Notes under the pieces: model-generated | Databases searched by the model: none | What the model was told of the DNA's origin: nothing | What the model saw: the letters and a program-made list of their open reading frames with translations, nothing else | From: Tibeticola sediminis | Lineage (GTDB): Bacteria; Pseudomonadota; Gammaproteobacteria; Burkholderiales; Burkholderiaceae_C | Assembly (NCBI RefSeq): GCF_003843835.1 | Contig: NZ_RKQL01000003.1 | Span: forward strand, 271,190-335,189 | Direction: 5' to 3' | Length of the DNA stretch: 64,000 bases | In this document: positions 22,766 to 30,127 of the stretch, piece by piece | Layout of the letters: each line of letters begins with the position of its first letter | Position numbering within the stretch: position 1 is the stretch's first letter | Program-made: the position numbers and the translations under genes

Positions 22766-23557
22766 TCAACCGGCCAGCCAGGCGGGTTGACGCTTGTCGA
22801 GAAATGCCTGCACACCCTCACGGCCTTCGGCGCTGGCGCGGATGTCGGCGATCGATTCGACCGTGGCGGCAATGAGCGCGTCGTCGATCGGTTGCGCCGC
22901 CACGCGGCGCACCAGCGCCTTGCACGCGCGCACGGCCGCCGGGCCCGCACCGGTGAGGGCGCGCACGATGCCTTGCACGTGCACATCGAGCGCCTCGGGC
23001 GCCACGACCGCGTGGACGAAGCCGATGCGCAGCGCCTCGGCAGCGTCGAAGCGCTCGGCGGTGAGGAAGTAGCGCTGCGCGGCGCGAGGACCCATGGCGC
23101 GGATCACATACGGGCTGATGGTGGCGGGAATGAGCCCCAGGCGCACTTCGCTCAGGCAAAAGCCCGCCGTGTCCACCGCGACCGCGATGTCGCACGCGGC
23201 GACGAGCCCCATGCCGCCGGCATATACATCGCCCTGAATGCGCGCGACGGTGGGCTTGGGACATTGGTCGATCGTGCGCAGCATCTCGGCCAGCGCGGCG
23301 GCATCGGCCAGGTTCTCCTCGCGCGTGTAGCCAGCCATGCGGCGCATCCAGTTCAGGTCGGCGCCGGCGCAAAAGGCTGGGCCCTCGGCGGCCAGCACGA
23401 TGGCCCGCACGTCCTCACGCTTGCCCAGCGCGACGAAGGCTGCGCGGAGTTCGGCAATCACCTCGTCGTTAAAGGCATTGCGCAGCTCGGGCCGCGCGAG
23501 CGTGACGGTGGCGACGGCTCCCTCGACGCCGATGTTCAAGTGTCTCGATGCGTTCAT
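22766..23557 (-). CDS. liuC: Methylglutaconyl-CoA hydratase-type enoyl-CoA hydratase (263 aa)
   Basis: Crotonase-fold enzyme. Its position between mccA and mccB identifies it as the hydratase that turns 3-methylglutaconyl-CoA into HMG-CoA. The oxyanion-hole motifs are AFCAGADLNWM (~61-71) and YAGGMGLVAACDIAVA (~112-127), and the second catalytic segment LSEVRLGLIPATISPYV is present. The start at 23557 (MNASRHLNIG) fits the family; a longer frame upstream would run through mccB sequence. Spacing is 53 bp to mccA and 64 bp to mccB. Enoyl-CoA hydratase on other substrates cannot be excluded by sequence alone. Confidence 0.9.
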   Translation of the reverse strand: MNASRHLNIGVEGAVATVTLARPELRNAFNDEVIAELRAAFVALGKREDVRAIVLAAEGPAFCAGADLNWMRRMAGYTREENLADAAALAEMLRTIDQCPKPTVARIQGDVYAGGMGLVAACDIAVAVDTAGFCLSEVRLGLIPATISPYVIRAMGPRAAQRYFLTAERFDAAEALRIGFVHAVVAPEALDVHVQGIVRALTGAGPAAVRACKALVRRVAAQPIDDALIAATVESIADIRASAEGREGVQAFLDKRQPAWLAG

Positions 23558-23621
23558 CGCAAAGCCTCCTGGTGTGCGGGCAGTGACAAGCGGCGGGCGC
23601 GGGCGTGCATGTCCCGGGTGC

Positions 23622-25229
23622 TCACATGCGGAACAGGCCGAAGCGGGTGTCGGCGATCGGCGTGTTGCGCGCCGCCGAGAGGCCGAGCGCCAGCACGCGG
23701 CGGGTGTCAGCCGGGTCGATGATGCCGTCGTCCCACAGCCGCGCGGTCGCGTAATACGGGTGGCCCTGGGCTTCGTATTGCGCTTTGATCGGGGCCTTGA
23801 AGGCGGCTTCTTCCTCGGCGCTCCAAGTGCCGCCCTTGGCCTCGATGCCGTCGCGCTTGACGGTGGCGAGCACGCTCGCGGCCTGCTCGCCGCCCATGAC
23901 CGAGATGCGCGCGTTGGGCCACATCCAGAGGAAACGCGGCGAATACGCGCGGCCACACATGCCGTAGTTGCCCGCGCCGAAACTGCCGCCGATGATGACG
24001 GTGAACTTCGGCACCGCGGCGGTGGCGACCGCCGTCACCATCTTGGCGCCATGGCGCGCAATGCCTTCGTTTTCGTACTTGCGCCCGACCATGAAGCCGG
24101 TGATGTTCTGCAGGAACACCAGCGGGATTTTCCGCTGGCAGCACAGCTCGATGAAGTGCGCGCCCTTGAGCGCCGACTCGCTGAACAGGATGCCGTTGTT
24201 GGCGATGATGCCCACGGGCATGCCTTCGATGCGCGCGAAGCCGCACACCAGGGTGGTGCCAAAGCGCGCCTTGAATTCGTCGAACTCGCTGCCGTCGACG
24301 ATGCGGGCGATGATCTCGCGCACGTCGAAGGGCTTGCGGGTGTCGGTGGGAATGACGCCGTAGAGCTCAATTGCTTCATATTTCGGAGCAACCGGTGTCC
24401 ATTCCACGCTGGGCTTGCGGCCTTTTTGGTTCAAATTGGCAACCGCCGCGCGCGCCAGCGCGAGTGCGTGCAGGTCGTTTTGCGCCAGGTGGTCCGCGAC
24501 GCCCGAGAGCCGCGTGTGCACATCGCCGCCCCCGAGTTCCTCGGCGCTCACCACTTCGCCCGTGGCGGCCTTCACGAGCGGCGGGCCGCCGAGGAAGATG
24601 GTGCCCTGGTTCTTGACGATGATGGTCTCGTCGCTCATGGCCGGCACATAGGCGCCGCCCGCGGTGCACGAACCCATGACCACGGCGATTTGCGCGATGC
24701 CCTGCGCGCTCATGTTCGCCTGGTTGTAGAAGATGCGGCCGAAATGGTCGCGGTCGGGGAAGACCTCGTCCTGGTTGGGCAGGTTGGCGCCGCCCGAATC
24801 GACCAAGTAGATGCAGGGCAGGCCGTTCTGCTGCGCCACCTCCTGCGCCCGCAGGTGCTTCTTGACCGTCATCGGGTAGTACGTGCCGCCCTTCACCGTG
24901 GCGTCGTTGCAGACGATCATGCAGTCGACGCCGCTGACGCGGCCGATACCGGCGATCAAACCGGCGCTGGGGGCTTCGTCGTTGTAGAGACCGAGCGCGG
25001 CGAGCGGCGCGAGTTCGAGAAACGGCGTACCCGGATCCAGCAGCCGCTGCACCCGTTCGCGCGGCAGCAGCTTGCCGCGCGCGGTGTGCTTGGCCCGCGC
25101 GGCCTCGCCGCCGCCCAACTGCACCCGCGCGATTTGCGCCTGCAGATCATCGACGAGCGCACGCATGGCGGCGGCGTTGGCCTGGAAATCGGCGCTGCGG
25201 GGGTTGAGCTGGCTTTGCAGAACAGGCAT
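23622..25229 (-). CDS. mccB: 3-methylcrotonyl-CoA carboxylase, beta (carboxyltransferase) subunit (535 aa)
   Basis: Carboxyltransferase subunit that moves CO2 from MccA biotin to 3-methylcrotonyl-CoA. Family motifs include [20 protein letters not shown] (~146-165), [17 protein letters not shown] and [20 protein letters not shown] (~415-434). Length is normal for MccB/LiuB. First gene of the operon mccB-liuC-mccA-mvaB-lysE; divergent from the AraC-type regulator across a 103-bp gap. Residues ~265-289 are encoded by a copy of the dispersed element and sit at a normally variable loop before the [13 protein letters not shown] motif, so the insert seems tolerated. Confidence 0.95.
   Translation of the reverse strand: MPVLQSQLNPRSADFQANAAAMRALVDDLQAQIARVQLGGGEAARAKHTARGKLLPRERVQRLLDPGTPFLELAPLAALGLYNDEAPSAGLIAGIGRVSGVDCMIVCNDATVKGGTYYPMTVKKHLRAQEVAQQNGLPCIYLVDSGGANLPNQDEVFPDRDHFGRIFYNQANMSAQGIAQIAVVMGSCTAGGAYVPAMSDETIIVKNQGTIFLGGPPLVKAATGEVVSAEELGGGDVHTRLSGVADHLAQNDLHALALARAAVANLNQKGRKPSVEWTPVAPKYEAIELYGVIPTDTRKPFDVREIIARIVDGSEFDEFKARFGTTLVCGFARIEGMPVGIIANNGILFSESALKGAHFIELCCQRKIPLVFLQNITGFMVGRKYENEGIARHGAKMVTAVATAAVPKFTVIIGGSFGAGNYGMCGRAYSPRFLWMWPNARISVMGGEQAASVLATVKRDGIEAKGGTWSAEEEAAFKAPIKAQYEAQGHPYYATARLWDDGIIDPADTRRVLALGLSAARNTPIADTRFGLFRM
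24364..24436 (-). repeat. Dispersed ~60-bp element, copy A (inside mccB)
   Basis: The minus strand shows an A-run, CCCAGCGTGGAATGG and GTTGCTCCGAAATATGAAGC in the same order as the other copies. AT-rich relative to the surrounding gene. Read in frame as residues ~265-289 of MccB. Confidence 0.55.
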
Positions 25230-25284
25230 GGGCAATCTCCGAACGACGGGGCGGCCCATTGTCGCGCAGCCAACCGGAACCGGG

Positions 25285-25304
25285 TTTGCCATTTGGGTTG
25301 CAAA
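25285..25304. promoter_or_regulatory. Inverted repeat TTTGC-N10-GCAAA between mccB and araC-type gene
   Basis: TTTGC (25285-25289) and GCAAA (25300-25304) flank 10 bp in the divergent intergenic region. A second GCAAA lies exactly 20 bp further (25320-25324), the spacing of direct repeats bound by AraC proteins. It is a candidate site for the divergently encoded regulator. No LiuR-type palindrome is seen in this gap. Confidence 0.35.
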
Positions 25305-25332
25305 TCCTGCCAAGGATCCGCAAACTCCAACC

Positions 25333-26424
25333 ATGCCTCAGGCTCACGCCCAAACGCCCGCCCCGGATCGTCCACGCGCACCCGCCGCCACGCCGATGGC
25401 TTTCGTGCAAGCGGTCTGCGCCGCCTACGCACGCGCCCAGCGCTCACCCGAAGCGGCGCTGCAAGCCGCACAAATCGCGCCCGAGGCGGCCAATGCCGGC
25501 GTGGGATACACCACGGCCGACGCGTTCGAGCGGCTCTGCGGCCACGCCATGCGCGAGCTCAACGACGAAGCGCTCGGCTGGTTCAGCCGCCGCCTGCCCT
25601 GGGGCAGCTACGGCATGCTCGCGCGCGCGTCGCTCAGCGCCCCGACGCTCGGCGTCGCGCTCAAGCGCTGGTGCCGGCACCACGGCTTGCTCACGAGCGA
25701 CATCACCCTCGCGGTTCAGGTGCAGGGCGACACCGCGTCGATCGTCTGGACCGAGCACCAGGCACCGGGCGGCGACGGCAGCCTGCGCGAGTTCTGCTGC
25801 GTCTCGGTGCTGCGCAACATCCACGGCCTGGCTTGCTGGTTCGTCGATTCCCGCATTCCGCTGCGCGGCGCGAGCTTTGCCTTTGCCGCCCCGCCCCATG
25901 CCCAGGCTTATGCCGTGCTGTTCGACGGCCCCACCCGTTTCGACGCCGAGCAAACCGCCATCCGCTTCGATGCGCGCTACCTCGATCTACCCATCAAGCG
26001 CGACGAAGCGGCGATGAATCAGATGCTGCAGCGCGCCCTGCCGCTCCAGGTGCGCCCCTATCGGCGCGACCGACTGCTGGTGCAGCGCGTGCGGCAACTG
26101 CTGCAAACGCAGCCCCAGCACACCCGGAACGCCGATGCGCTCGCCGCGCTGCTGCACCTCTCGGCGCGCAGCCTGCACCGCCAATTGAAGGAAGAAGGCG
26201 CGACGCTGCAGGCCTTGAAGGACGAAGTGCGCCGCGACCGCGCCCTCACGCTGTTGCAGCGCAGCGACAAGCCGCTCAAACAGGTGGCCGAAGCCGCGGG
26301 CTTTCAAAACGAAAAAAGCTTCGTCCGCGCATTCCGAGGCTGGACGGGCATGACGCCCGGTGCGTGGCGGGCGCGGTCTTGCGCGCCCGCCAGCCCTCAA
26401 GCCAGCAGATCCCCATCGACGTAG
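25333..26424 (+). CDS. AraC-family transcriptional regulator, OruR/arabinose-binding-domain type (363 aa)
   Basis: DNA-binding regulator. The N-terminal ~210 residues fit the arabinose-binding-like domain found in OruR/ArgR-type AraC regulators. The C-terminal AraC double helix-turn-helix starts near residue 255 ([20 protein letters not shown] and [20 protein letters not shown]). It is divergent from the mccB operon, so control of leucine/isovalerate genes is plausible in addition to LiuR. Its last ~13 residues ([13 protein letters not shown]) run into the 125-bp ychJ-derived repeat and overlap the ychJ fragment on the other strand. Confidence 0.88.
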   Translation: MPQAHAQTPAPDRPRAPAATPMAFVQAVCAAYARAQRSPEAALQAAQIAPEAANAGVGYTTADAFERLCGHAMRELNDEALGWFSRRLPWGSYGMLARASLSAPTLGVALKRWCRHHGLLTSDITLAVQVQGDTASIVWTEHQAPGGDGSLREFCCVSVLRNIHGLACWFVDSRIPLRGASFAFAAPPHAQAYAVLFDGPTRFDAEQTAIRFDARYLDLPIKRDEAAMNQMLQRALPLQVRPYRRDRLLVQRVRQLLQTQPQHTRNADALAALLHLSARSLHRQLKEEGATLQALKDEVRRDRALTLLQRSDKPLKQVAEAAGFQNEKSFVRAFRGWTGMTPGAWRARSCAPASPQASRSPST

Positions 26425-26513
26425 AACCAGTACCCCTCCTCGCGCACGAAGCGGCTGCGTTCGTGCAGGCGCTGCCCGCGACCGGCGAGACGGGAGCGGG
26501 CGACGAATTCGAC
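26389..26513. repeat. 125-bp direct repeat, left copy (ychJ 3' end)
   Basis: Identical to 28913-29037 except for A/G at 26432/28956. The two copies flank 2399 bp containing the integron. The left copy holds the end of the AraC gene on the plus strand and the last 39 codons of a ychJ-type gene on the minus strand. Confidence 0.95.
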
Positions 26514-26540
26514 CTCCTTGTGTCCCGGCATCACTGGCGT
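26397..26540 (-). pseudogene. Truncated second copy of ychJ 3' end
   Basis: Minus-strand frame ending [16 protein letters not shown], the C-terminus of the YchJ protein at 28921-29316. Homology continues about ten codons past the 125-bp repeat but with many differences: [16 protein letters not shown] against [16 protein letters not shown]. It stops where attC begins. A diverged ychJ whose last 120 bp has been homogenised, or a fragment brought in from a related strain, would explain this. It has no proper start, although an ATG at 26531 is in frame. Confidence 0.75.
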
Positions 26541-26543
26541 TCA

Positions 26544-26613
26544 CGGTAACGTAGAAGTCGCCGGCGCTGCGCGGCTTTATCGCGCAGCGTCCGTGTGGAC
26601 TGCCGGGTTAGCT
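26544..26613 (-). other. attC recombination site of cassette 2
   Basis: On the minus strand the site starts AGCTAAC (26613-26607) and ends at GTTACCG (26550-26544). Between them are arms CGCTGCGCG/CGCGCAGCG and AGTC/GACT with unpaired bases, the folded shape of an integron attC. The opening AGCTAAC is the exact complement of the GTTAGCT at which this cassette begins (27968-27962), as expected for a circularisable cassette. It overlaps the TAA stop of the 294-residue gene. Confidence 0.8.
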
Positions 26614-27492
26614 CTTCTTGAGCTTCGGAAGAACTTTTGTAAGGAACTCTTCGGTGTTTTCTTCATCGCACAGCCTCTCCAAGAACTTCGCTGCGTCGGC
26701 GCTTGCAATTTCGCTTTCAAGCAAGATATTTCCCAACACACGGAGTCTGTCCAATTGATCTTTCTCGGAAATCCGGGGGCGAAGGGTCGTGTCTGTCTTT
26801 ACAACCTCAACGAAGCAGTCGGTTGCCTCGGAGTCAAAGGACTCAAACATTTCTTTGATGTAGTGAGCTGCGCCGTAGGAGTAATAGTTCTTCCGAGCAT
26901 AGCTGTAACTAGACCCTTTATAACCAACATACGTTCTGGTGATTGCCTCGACAAACTTAGGAAGCAATTCGGATGGCATGAACCGAGCAAATGGTTGTAA
27001 CTGCTTCGCAAACGAACGTTCTTTGTCCCAATCATCCAGAGATTCGCTCATTGCATTAACCAGGGGCTCAACGATAATTTTTCTGCTAGCCCCGCTAACG
27101 TACATCATTCCGCCAACAATCTGTATGTAGGTGAGGGCGCGCTGAATCTTCTTTGCATCCCCCTCCACTATCTCTTTGTCGAATCGCTTTCCGATTTGTT
27201 TTTTGTCTTCTTTTGTAAGCGATCCCCACAGGATGGGAGCACAGAATTCAATGTTGCCTCGAAGGTCACTGGATATGACGTCGCTAATGTAGGTTGAGTA
27301 AAAGCGATTCGACAGTTCCGACTTGTAAACGGCGGGGAGGTCAACAAATGCCTGATCTACGGCAATGTGATTTCTTGCAAAGTCTGCCGAGTCCATAAGT
27401 GTCAGGTAGGCAGATATATCGATAATTGAGGCGGGGTACTCTTGGGACAAGACGTATTTGTTGCAGTCCGAAATCAGGTTCAGCACCTTCAC
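26608..27492 (-). CDS. Cassette 2, downstream frame: unknown protein (294 aa)
   Basis: Not recognised. Clearly lower GC than its neighbours, which points to transfer. Mostly alpha-helical and hydrophilic, no signal peptide or membrane segment. The conserved-looking core is LRGNIEFCAPILWGSLTKED (~78-97). The frame opens with GTG overlapping the TGA of the previous frame (GTGA), which could be translational coupling. However, the first residues (VKVLNLISDCNKYVLSQEYP) read as a natural continuation of the previous frame's RNLFDGHPKSSDPG. The two may be one ~440-aa gene broken by a single-base loss in the CCCC run at ~27499-27502. Confidence 0.65.
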   Translation of the reverse strand: MKVLNLISDCNKYVLSQEYPASIIDISAYLTLMDSADFARNHIAVDQAFVDLPAVYKSELSNRFYSTYISDVISSDLRGNIEFCAPILWGSLTKEDKKQIGKRFDKEIVEGDAKKIQRALTYIQIVGGMMYVSGASRKIIVEPLVNAMSESLDDWDKERSFAKQLQPFARFMPSELLPKFVEAITRTYVGYKGSSYSYARKNYYSYGAAHYIKEMFESFDSEATDCFVEVVKTDTTLRPRISEKDQLDRLRVLGNILLESEIASADAAKFLERLCDEENTEEFLTKVLPKLKKS

Positions 27493-27935
27493 AACAAACC
27501 GGGGTCTGAACTCTTGGGGTGCCCATCGAATAGGTTTCTGGTCTCCCGAGCTTGGTGCATCATCTTCCGTGCTTCCCAGCTAAACACTCCAATCTTGTAT
27601 GCGCCTTCAATCAAGTCATGGTCTGTCACATGATCTTGAAAATCTTCGTATTTCTCAATTTTCCGCTTTGGGTTAATTTCCTTGTTGAAAAGGTCGAGAC
27701 TTCGATGAATGATTTTTTGTCGGATGTCGTCAATAACGGCATTCCAATACGACCCAATCGCGCTTCTATATCCTTTGACCGTAAGCACACGAAGGGCTTC
27801 TGCCAAGTAGGGGCAGTCACGCACTTCTTCCCGGACATTTACGATTTCCTTCGAAACCAACGATGCTTCCTCAGGCGACATCAAGTCACCATGATCGTTA
27901 GGGAAGGTTACGGCTAGATCTGTTTTCTTCGGCAT
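27489..27935 (-). CDS. Cassette 2, upstream frame: HEPN-like protein (148 aa)
   Basis: Not recognised by name. All-helical, low GC. Near the C-terminus ARETRNLFDGHPKSSDP contains R133-N134-x4-H139, the R-polar-x-H pattern of HEPN ribonucleases found in toxin-antitoxin and anti-phage systems. The start at 27935 (MPKKTDL) has a GAGG ribosome site ~7 nt upstream; a TTG at 27953 is an alternative. First coding frame of cassette 2, ~30 bp after its recombination core. It either forms an operon with the 294-aa frame or is the front half of the same frameshifted gene. HEPN assignment rests on one motif and predicted helices only. Confidence 0.6.
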   Translation of the reverse strand: MPKKTDLAVTFPNDHGDLMSPEEASLVSKEIVNVREEVRDCPYLAEALRVLTVKGYRSAIGSYWNAVIDDIRQKIIHRSLDLFNKEINPKRKIEKYEDFQDHVTDHDLIEGAYKIGVFSWEARKMMHQARETRNLFDGHPKSSDPGLL

Positions 27936-27961
27936 GGATGGCCTCAATGGCAATTGGATAG

Positions 27962-28021
27962 AGCTAACGTTCCGGTTCAGCGGCGGCGCGCAGCGCCGTC
28001 CGCTGCAACCGGTTGTTGGGC
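27962..28021 (-). other. attC recombination site of cassette 1
   Basis: On the minus strand it runs from GCCCAAC (28021-28015) to GTTAGCT (27968-27962). The arms CCGGTT/AACCGG, CAGCGG/CCGCTG and CGGCGC/GCGCCG pair with single extra bases (C and T) bulging from one strand, the classic attC layout. Its first core is the complement of GTTGGGC at 28468-28462, where cassette 1 begins. 60 bp long. Confidence 0.9.
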
Positions 28022-28035
28022 GGCACCATTGAACA

Positions 28036-28431
28036 TCACGGCCGAACCTCGCTCATGAGGGCAAGAAGGTTTCGGTCCGGATCGCGGAAAAACGCCATCC
28101 ACAATTCATGGTCGGGTAGCTTCGCGATGAGATGAGGCTTTGCTTCGAAAAGAACGCCCCGTGCCGACAACGTTTCGAAAGCCGCGTGCAGGTCCGGGAC
28201 CTTGTAGTAGATGACTGAACTGTAGTTTTCGGCCTGGGCCTTGGCAGGAGCATCCAGCATAAGCCGGACACCGGCGCAGTCGAAGAAGCCGAGACCTGGT
28301 GGCGCCTGAAAAAGGAAACGCATTCCCAGAGTATCGCGGTAGAAGGCGACTGCTCGCTCGATATCGCTGACCGGGACGGCAATTTGCCCGATTTGAACCA
28401 GCCCAAAGTTGGCTGTCACAGAGTCGCTCAT
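28036..28431 (-). CDS. Cassette 1: VOC-family (glyoxalase/bleomycin-resistance-like) protein (131 aa)
   Basis: Single vicinal-oxygen-chelate domain: QIAVPVSDIERAVAFYRDTL at the N-terminus, and a second half with ELWMAFFRDPDRNLLALMSE. Such proteins bind or isomerise small molecules, sometimes giving drug resistance, but the ligand cannot be read from sequence. The start at 28431 has a strong ribosome site (GGGAGGAA) 7 nt upstream. The gene nearly fills the first integron cassette and ends 15 bp before its attC. Confidence 0.88.
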   Translation of the reverse strand: MSDSVTANFGLVQIGQIAVPVSDIERAVAFYRDTLGMRFLFQAPPGLGFFDCAGVRLMLDAPAKAQAENYSSVIYYKVPDLHAAFETLSARGVLFEAKPHLIAKLPDHELWMAFFRDPDRNLLALMSEVRP

Positions 28432-28461
28432 GAAAGGGTTCCTCCCGTGATGTATCAGTCC

Positions 28462-28586
28462 GCCCAACGTAAATTCGACACCAAGTGTCTCCGTAAATGC
28501 TTTATAGGCCATGCCCAATAATCCGGAAACCCGTGCTAACCCCATGTTTCACAAGGCTCAACCTGTCCGATAACCTCGTCAACCGC
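28462..28586. other. attI-side recombination region of integron
   Basis: The cassette core GTTGGGC (minus strand, 28468-28462) joins ~118 bp of DNA that reaches the intI start at 28587. This is where attI and the cassette promoter of an integron lie. The attI boundaries and promoter boxes cannot be defined by eye. Confidence 0.6.
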
Positions 28587-28912
28587 ATGTCCTCCCCCTT
28601 CCAGATCGTCTCTGCTGCACAGCCGCCCAGGTTGTTGGCCCAGTTGCGTGACCGTTTCCCGCTCAGGCATTACAGCCTACGCACCGAGCAGGCTTATGTC
28701 CACTGGGTGAAACGATACATCCTGTTCCACGGCAAACGCCACCCTGCCGAGATGGGCAAGGCGGAGGTGGAGGCCTTTTTGACCCACTTGGCCGTCGAAC
28801 GTCATGTCGCCGCTTCGACGCAGACGCAGGCCTTGTCGGCTTTGCTGTTCCTGTATAAGGAGGTCCTGGGCGTCGATCTGCCCTGGCTTTCCGAGTGGAC
28901 GCGGGCGAAGCG
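28587..28912 (+). pseudogene. intI: Integron integrase IntI, N-terminal fragment only (~108 aa)
   Basis: Encodes the core-binding SAM-like domain of an integron tyrosine recombinase: [58 protein letters not shown]. Divergent from the cassette array, as in all integrons. Homology stops at RAKR where the right 125-bp ychJ repeat begins (28913), so the whole catalytic domain with the R-H-R-Y residues is lost. The frame runs on into antisense ychJ until 29075. The protein cannot recombine DNA; cassettes here are frozen unless an integrase acts in trans. Confidence 0.88.
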
Positions 28913-29037
28913 GCCAGCCCTCAAGCCAGCAGATCCCCATCGACGTAGAACCAGTGCCCCTCCTCGCGCACGAAGCGGCTGCGTTCGTGCAGGCGCTGCC
29001 CGCGACCGGCGAGACGGGAGCGGGCGACGAATTCGAC
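28913..29037. repeat. 125-bp direct repeat, right copy (ychJ 3' end)
   Basis: Partner of 26389-26513, one mismatch (G at 28956). Its left edge is the junction with the truncated intI; its right edge continues into intact ychJ. Confidence 0.95.
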
Positions 29038-29316
29038 TTCCGCGTGGTCGGCGTCGATGGGGCGCGCGTGCTTGACCTCGAGGCCGAGCCACTTCAGGCC
29101 GGGCTCCAGGCTCAGATCGTCGGGGCGGGTGCTGGGGTGCCAGGTGGCGCGCAGATGCTCGGTGTGGCCGAGCGCATAGGCGCTGTAGCGCGAACGCATG
29201 AGCGATTCGGCGTCGGGCGCGGGCAGGCCGGTGCCGAGATAGCGCCCGCAACAATCGGCCAACATTCGGGGCCGGCCGCGCGCATCGGTGCGGCCGCAAG
29301 GGCAAGTCAGGCTCAT
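28921..29316 (-). CDS. ychJ: YchJ-family protein (UPF0225) (131 aa)
   Basis: Small cytosolic protein with an N-terminal zinc-type cysteine cluster (CPCGR... DCCGRYL, C5, C7, C22, C23) and the family motif [12 protein letters not shown] followed by TWHPST. The C-terminus [20 protein letters not shown] is conserved. E. coli YchJ carries a second SEC-C motif at the C-terminus that is absent here, as in many short homologues. Function unknown. Ancestrally it would have been convergent with the AraC gene; the integron now separates them. Divergent from the glutathione transferase gene. Confidence 0.88.
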   Translation of the reverse strand: MSLTCPCGRTDARGRPRMLADCCGRYLGTGLPAPDAESLMRSRYSAYALGHTEHLRATWHPSTRPDDLSLEPGLKWLGLEVKHARPIDADHAEVEFVARSRLAGRGQRLHERSRFVREEGHWFYVDGDLLA

Positions 29317-29403
29317 GGGGTCTGGCGTGGCGGGGCGCGCGGCCACGGGCTGGCCGCGGAAAGGGGTTATGGTAGCGAAACCTGTGCATCCAAGGAGCGC
29401 CTG

Positions 29404-30114
29404 ATGACCGACCTGTCCGCCTTTCCCATCACCCGCCGCTGGCCCGCACGACATCCGGACCGGCTGCAGCTCTACAGCCTGCCCACGCCCAACGGCTTGA
29501 AGGTGTCGATCATGCTGGAGGAATGCGGCCTGCCCTACGAGGCGCATCGCGTGAATTTCGAGACGAACGACCAATTCACGCCCGAGTTTCTTTCGCTCAA
29601 CCCGAACAACAAGATCCCCGCCATCCTCGACGCGAACGGCCCGGGTGGCGAGCCGCTGCCGCTGTGGGAGTCTGGCGCCATCCTCATCTACCTGGCGGAG
29701 AAGACCGGGCGCTTCCTGCCCACGGTGCCTGCACGCCGTTACGAAACCCTGCAGTGGCTGATGTTCCAGATGGGCGGCATCGGTCCGATGTTCGGGCAGC
29801 TCGGCTTTTTCACGATCTTCGCCGGCAAGGACTATGAGGACAAACGCCCGCGCGATCGCTATGCGGCTGAGTCGCGCCGGCTGCTTGGCGTGCTCAACCA
29901 GCGCCTCTCGGGCCGCGCCTGGGTGATGGGGGAGGACTACAGCATTGCGGACATCGCCATCTTTCCCTGGGTGCGCAACCTCATCGAGCGCTACCGCGCC
30001 GCCGACCTCGTGGGCTGGGCCGACTTCCCCGAAGTGCAGCGGGTGCTGACCGCCTTCATGGCGCGGCCCGCGGTGCAACGCGGCATCGCAGTCCCTGATT
30101 CCGCGTTGCCCTGA
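29404..30114 (+). CDS. Glutathione S-transferase, YghU/YfcG-like (236 aa)
   Basis: Cytosolic GST-fold enzyme with a thioredoxin-like N-terminal domain (LQLYSLPTPNGLKVSIMLEE; SLNPNNKIPAILD for glutathione contact; ESGAILIYLAEKTGRF). The helical C-terminal domain contains GEDYSIADIAIFPWV. Close in layout to the Nu-class disulfide-bond oxidoreductases YghU/YfcG, which reduce disulfides or organic peroxides. A good ribosome site (AAGGAG) lies 7 nt before the ATG. It converges on mgtA with 13 bp between stops and no visible terminator hairpin. Confidence 0.92.
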   Translation: MTDLSAFPITRRWPARHPDRLQLYSLPTPNGLKVSIMLEECGLPYEAHRVNFETNDQFTPEFLSLNPNNKIPAILDANGPGGEPLPLWESGAILIYLAEKTGRFLPTVPARRYETLQWLMFQMGGIGPMFGQLGFFTIFAGKDYEDKRPRDRYAAESRRLLGVLNQRLSGRAWVMGEDYSIADIAIFPWVRNLIERYRAADLVGWADFPEVQRVLTAFMARPAVQRGIAVPDSALP

Positions 30115-30127
30115 ACGCTGCGCCTCT

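Noticed and set aside
28036..28545. Longer 169-residue form of the VOC cassette protein
   Set aside because: The extension crosses the cassette core site GTTGGGC, and the ATG at 28431 has a strong ribosome site.
28497..28586. Upstream in-frame extension of the intI fragment
   Set aside because: The 30 residues before MSSPFQ do not resemble integrase and cover the region where attI must lie.
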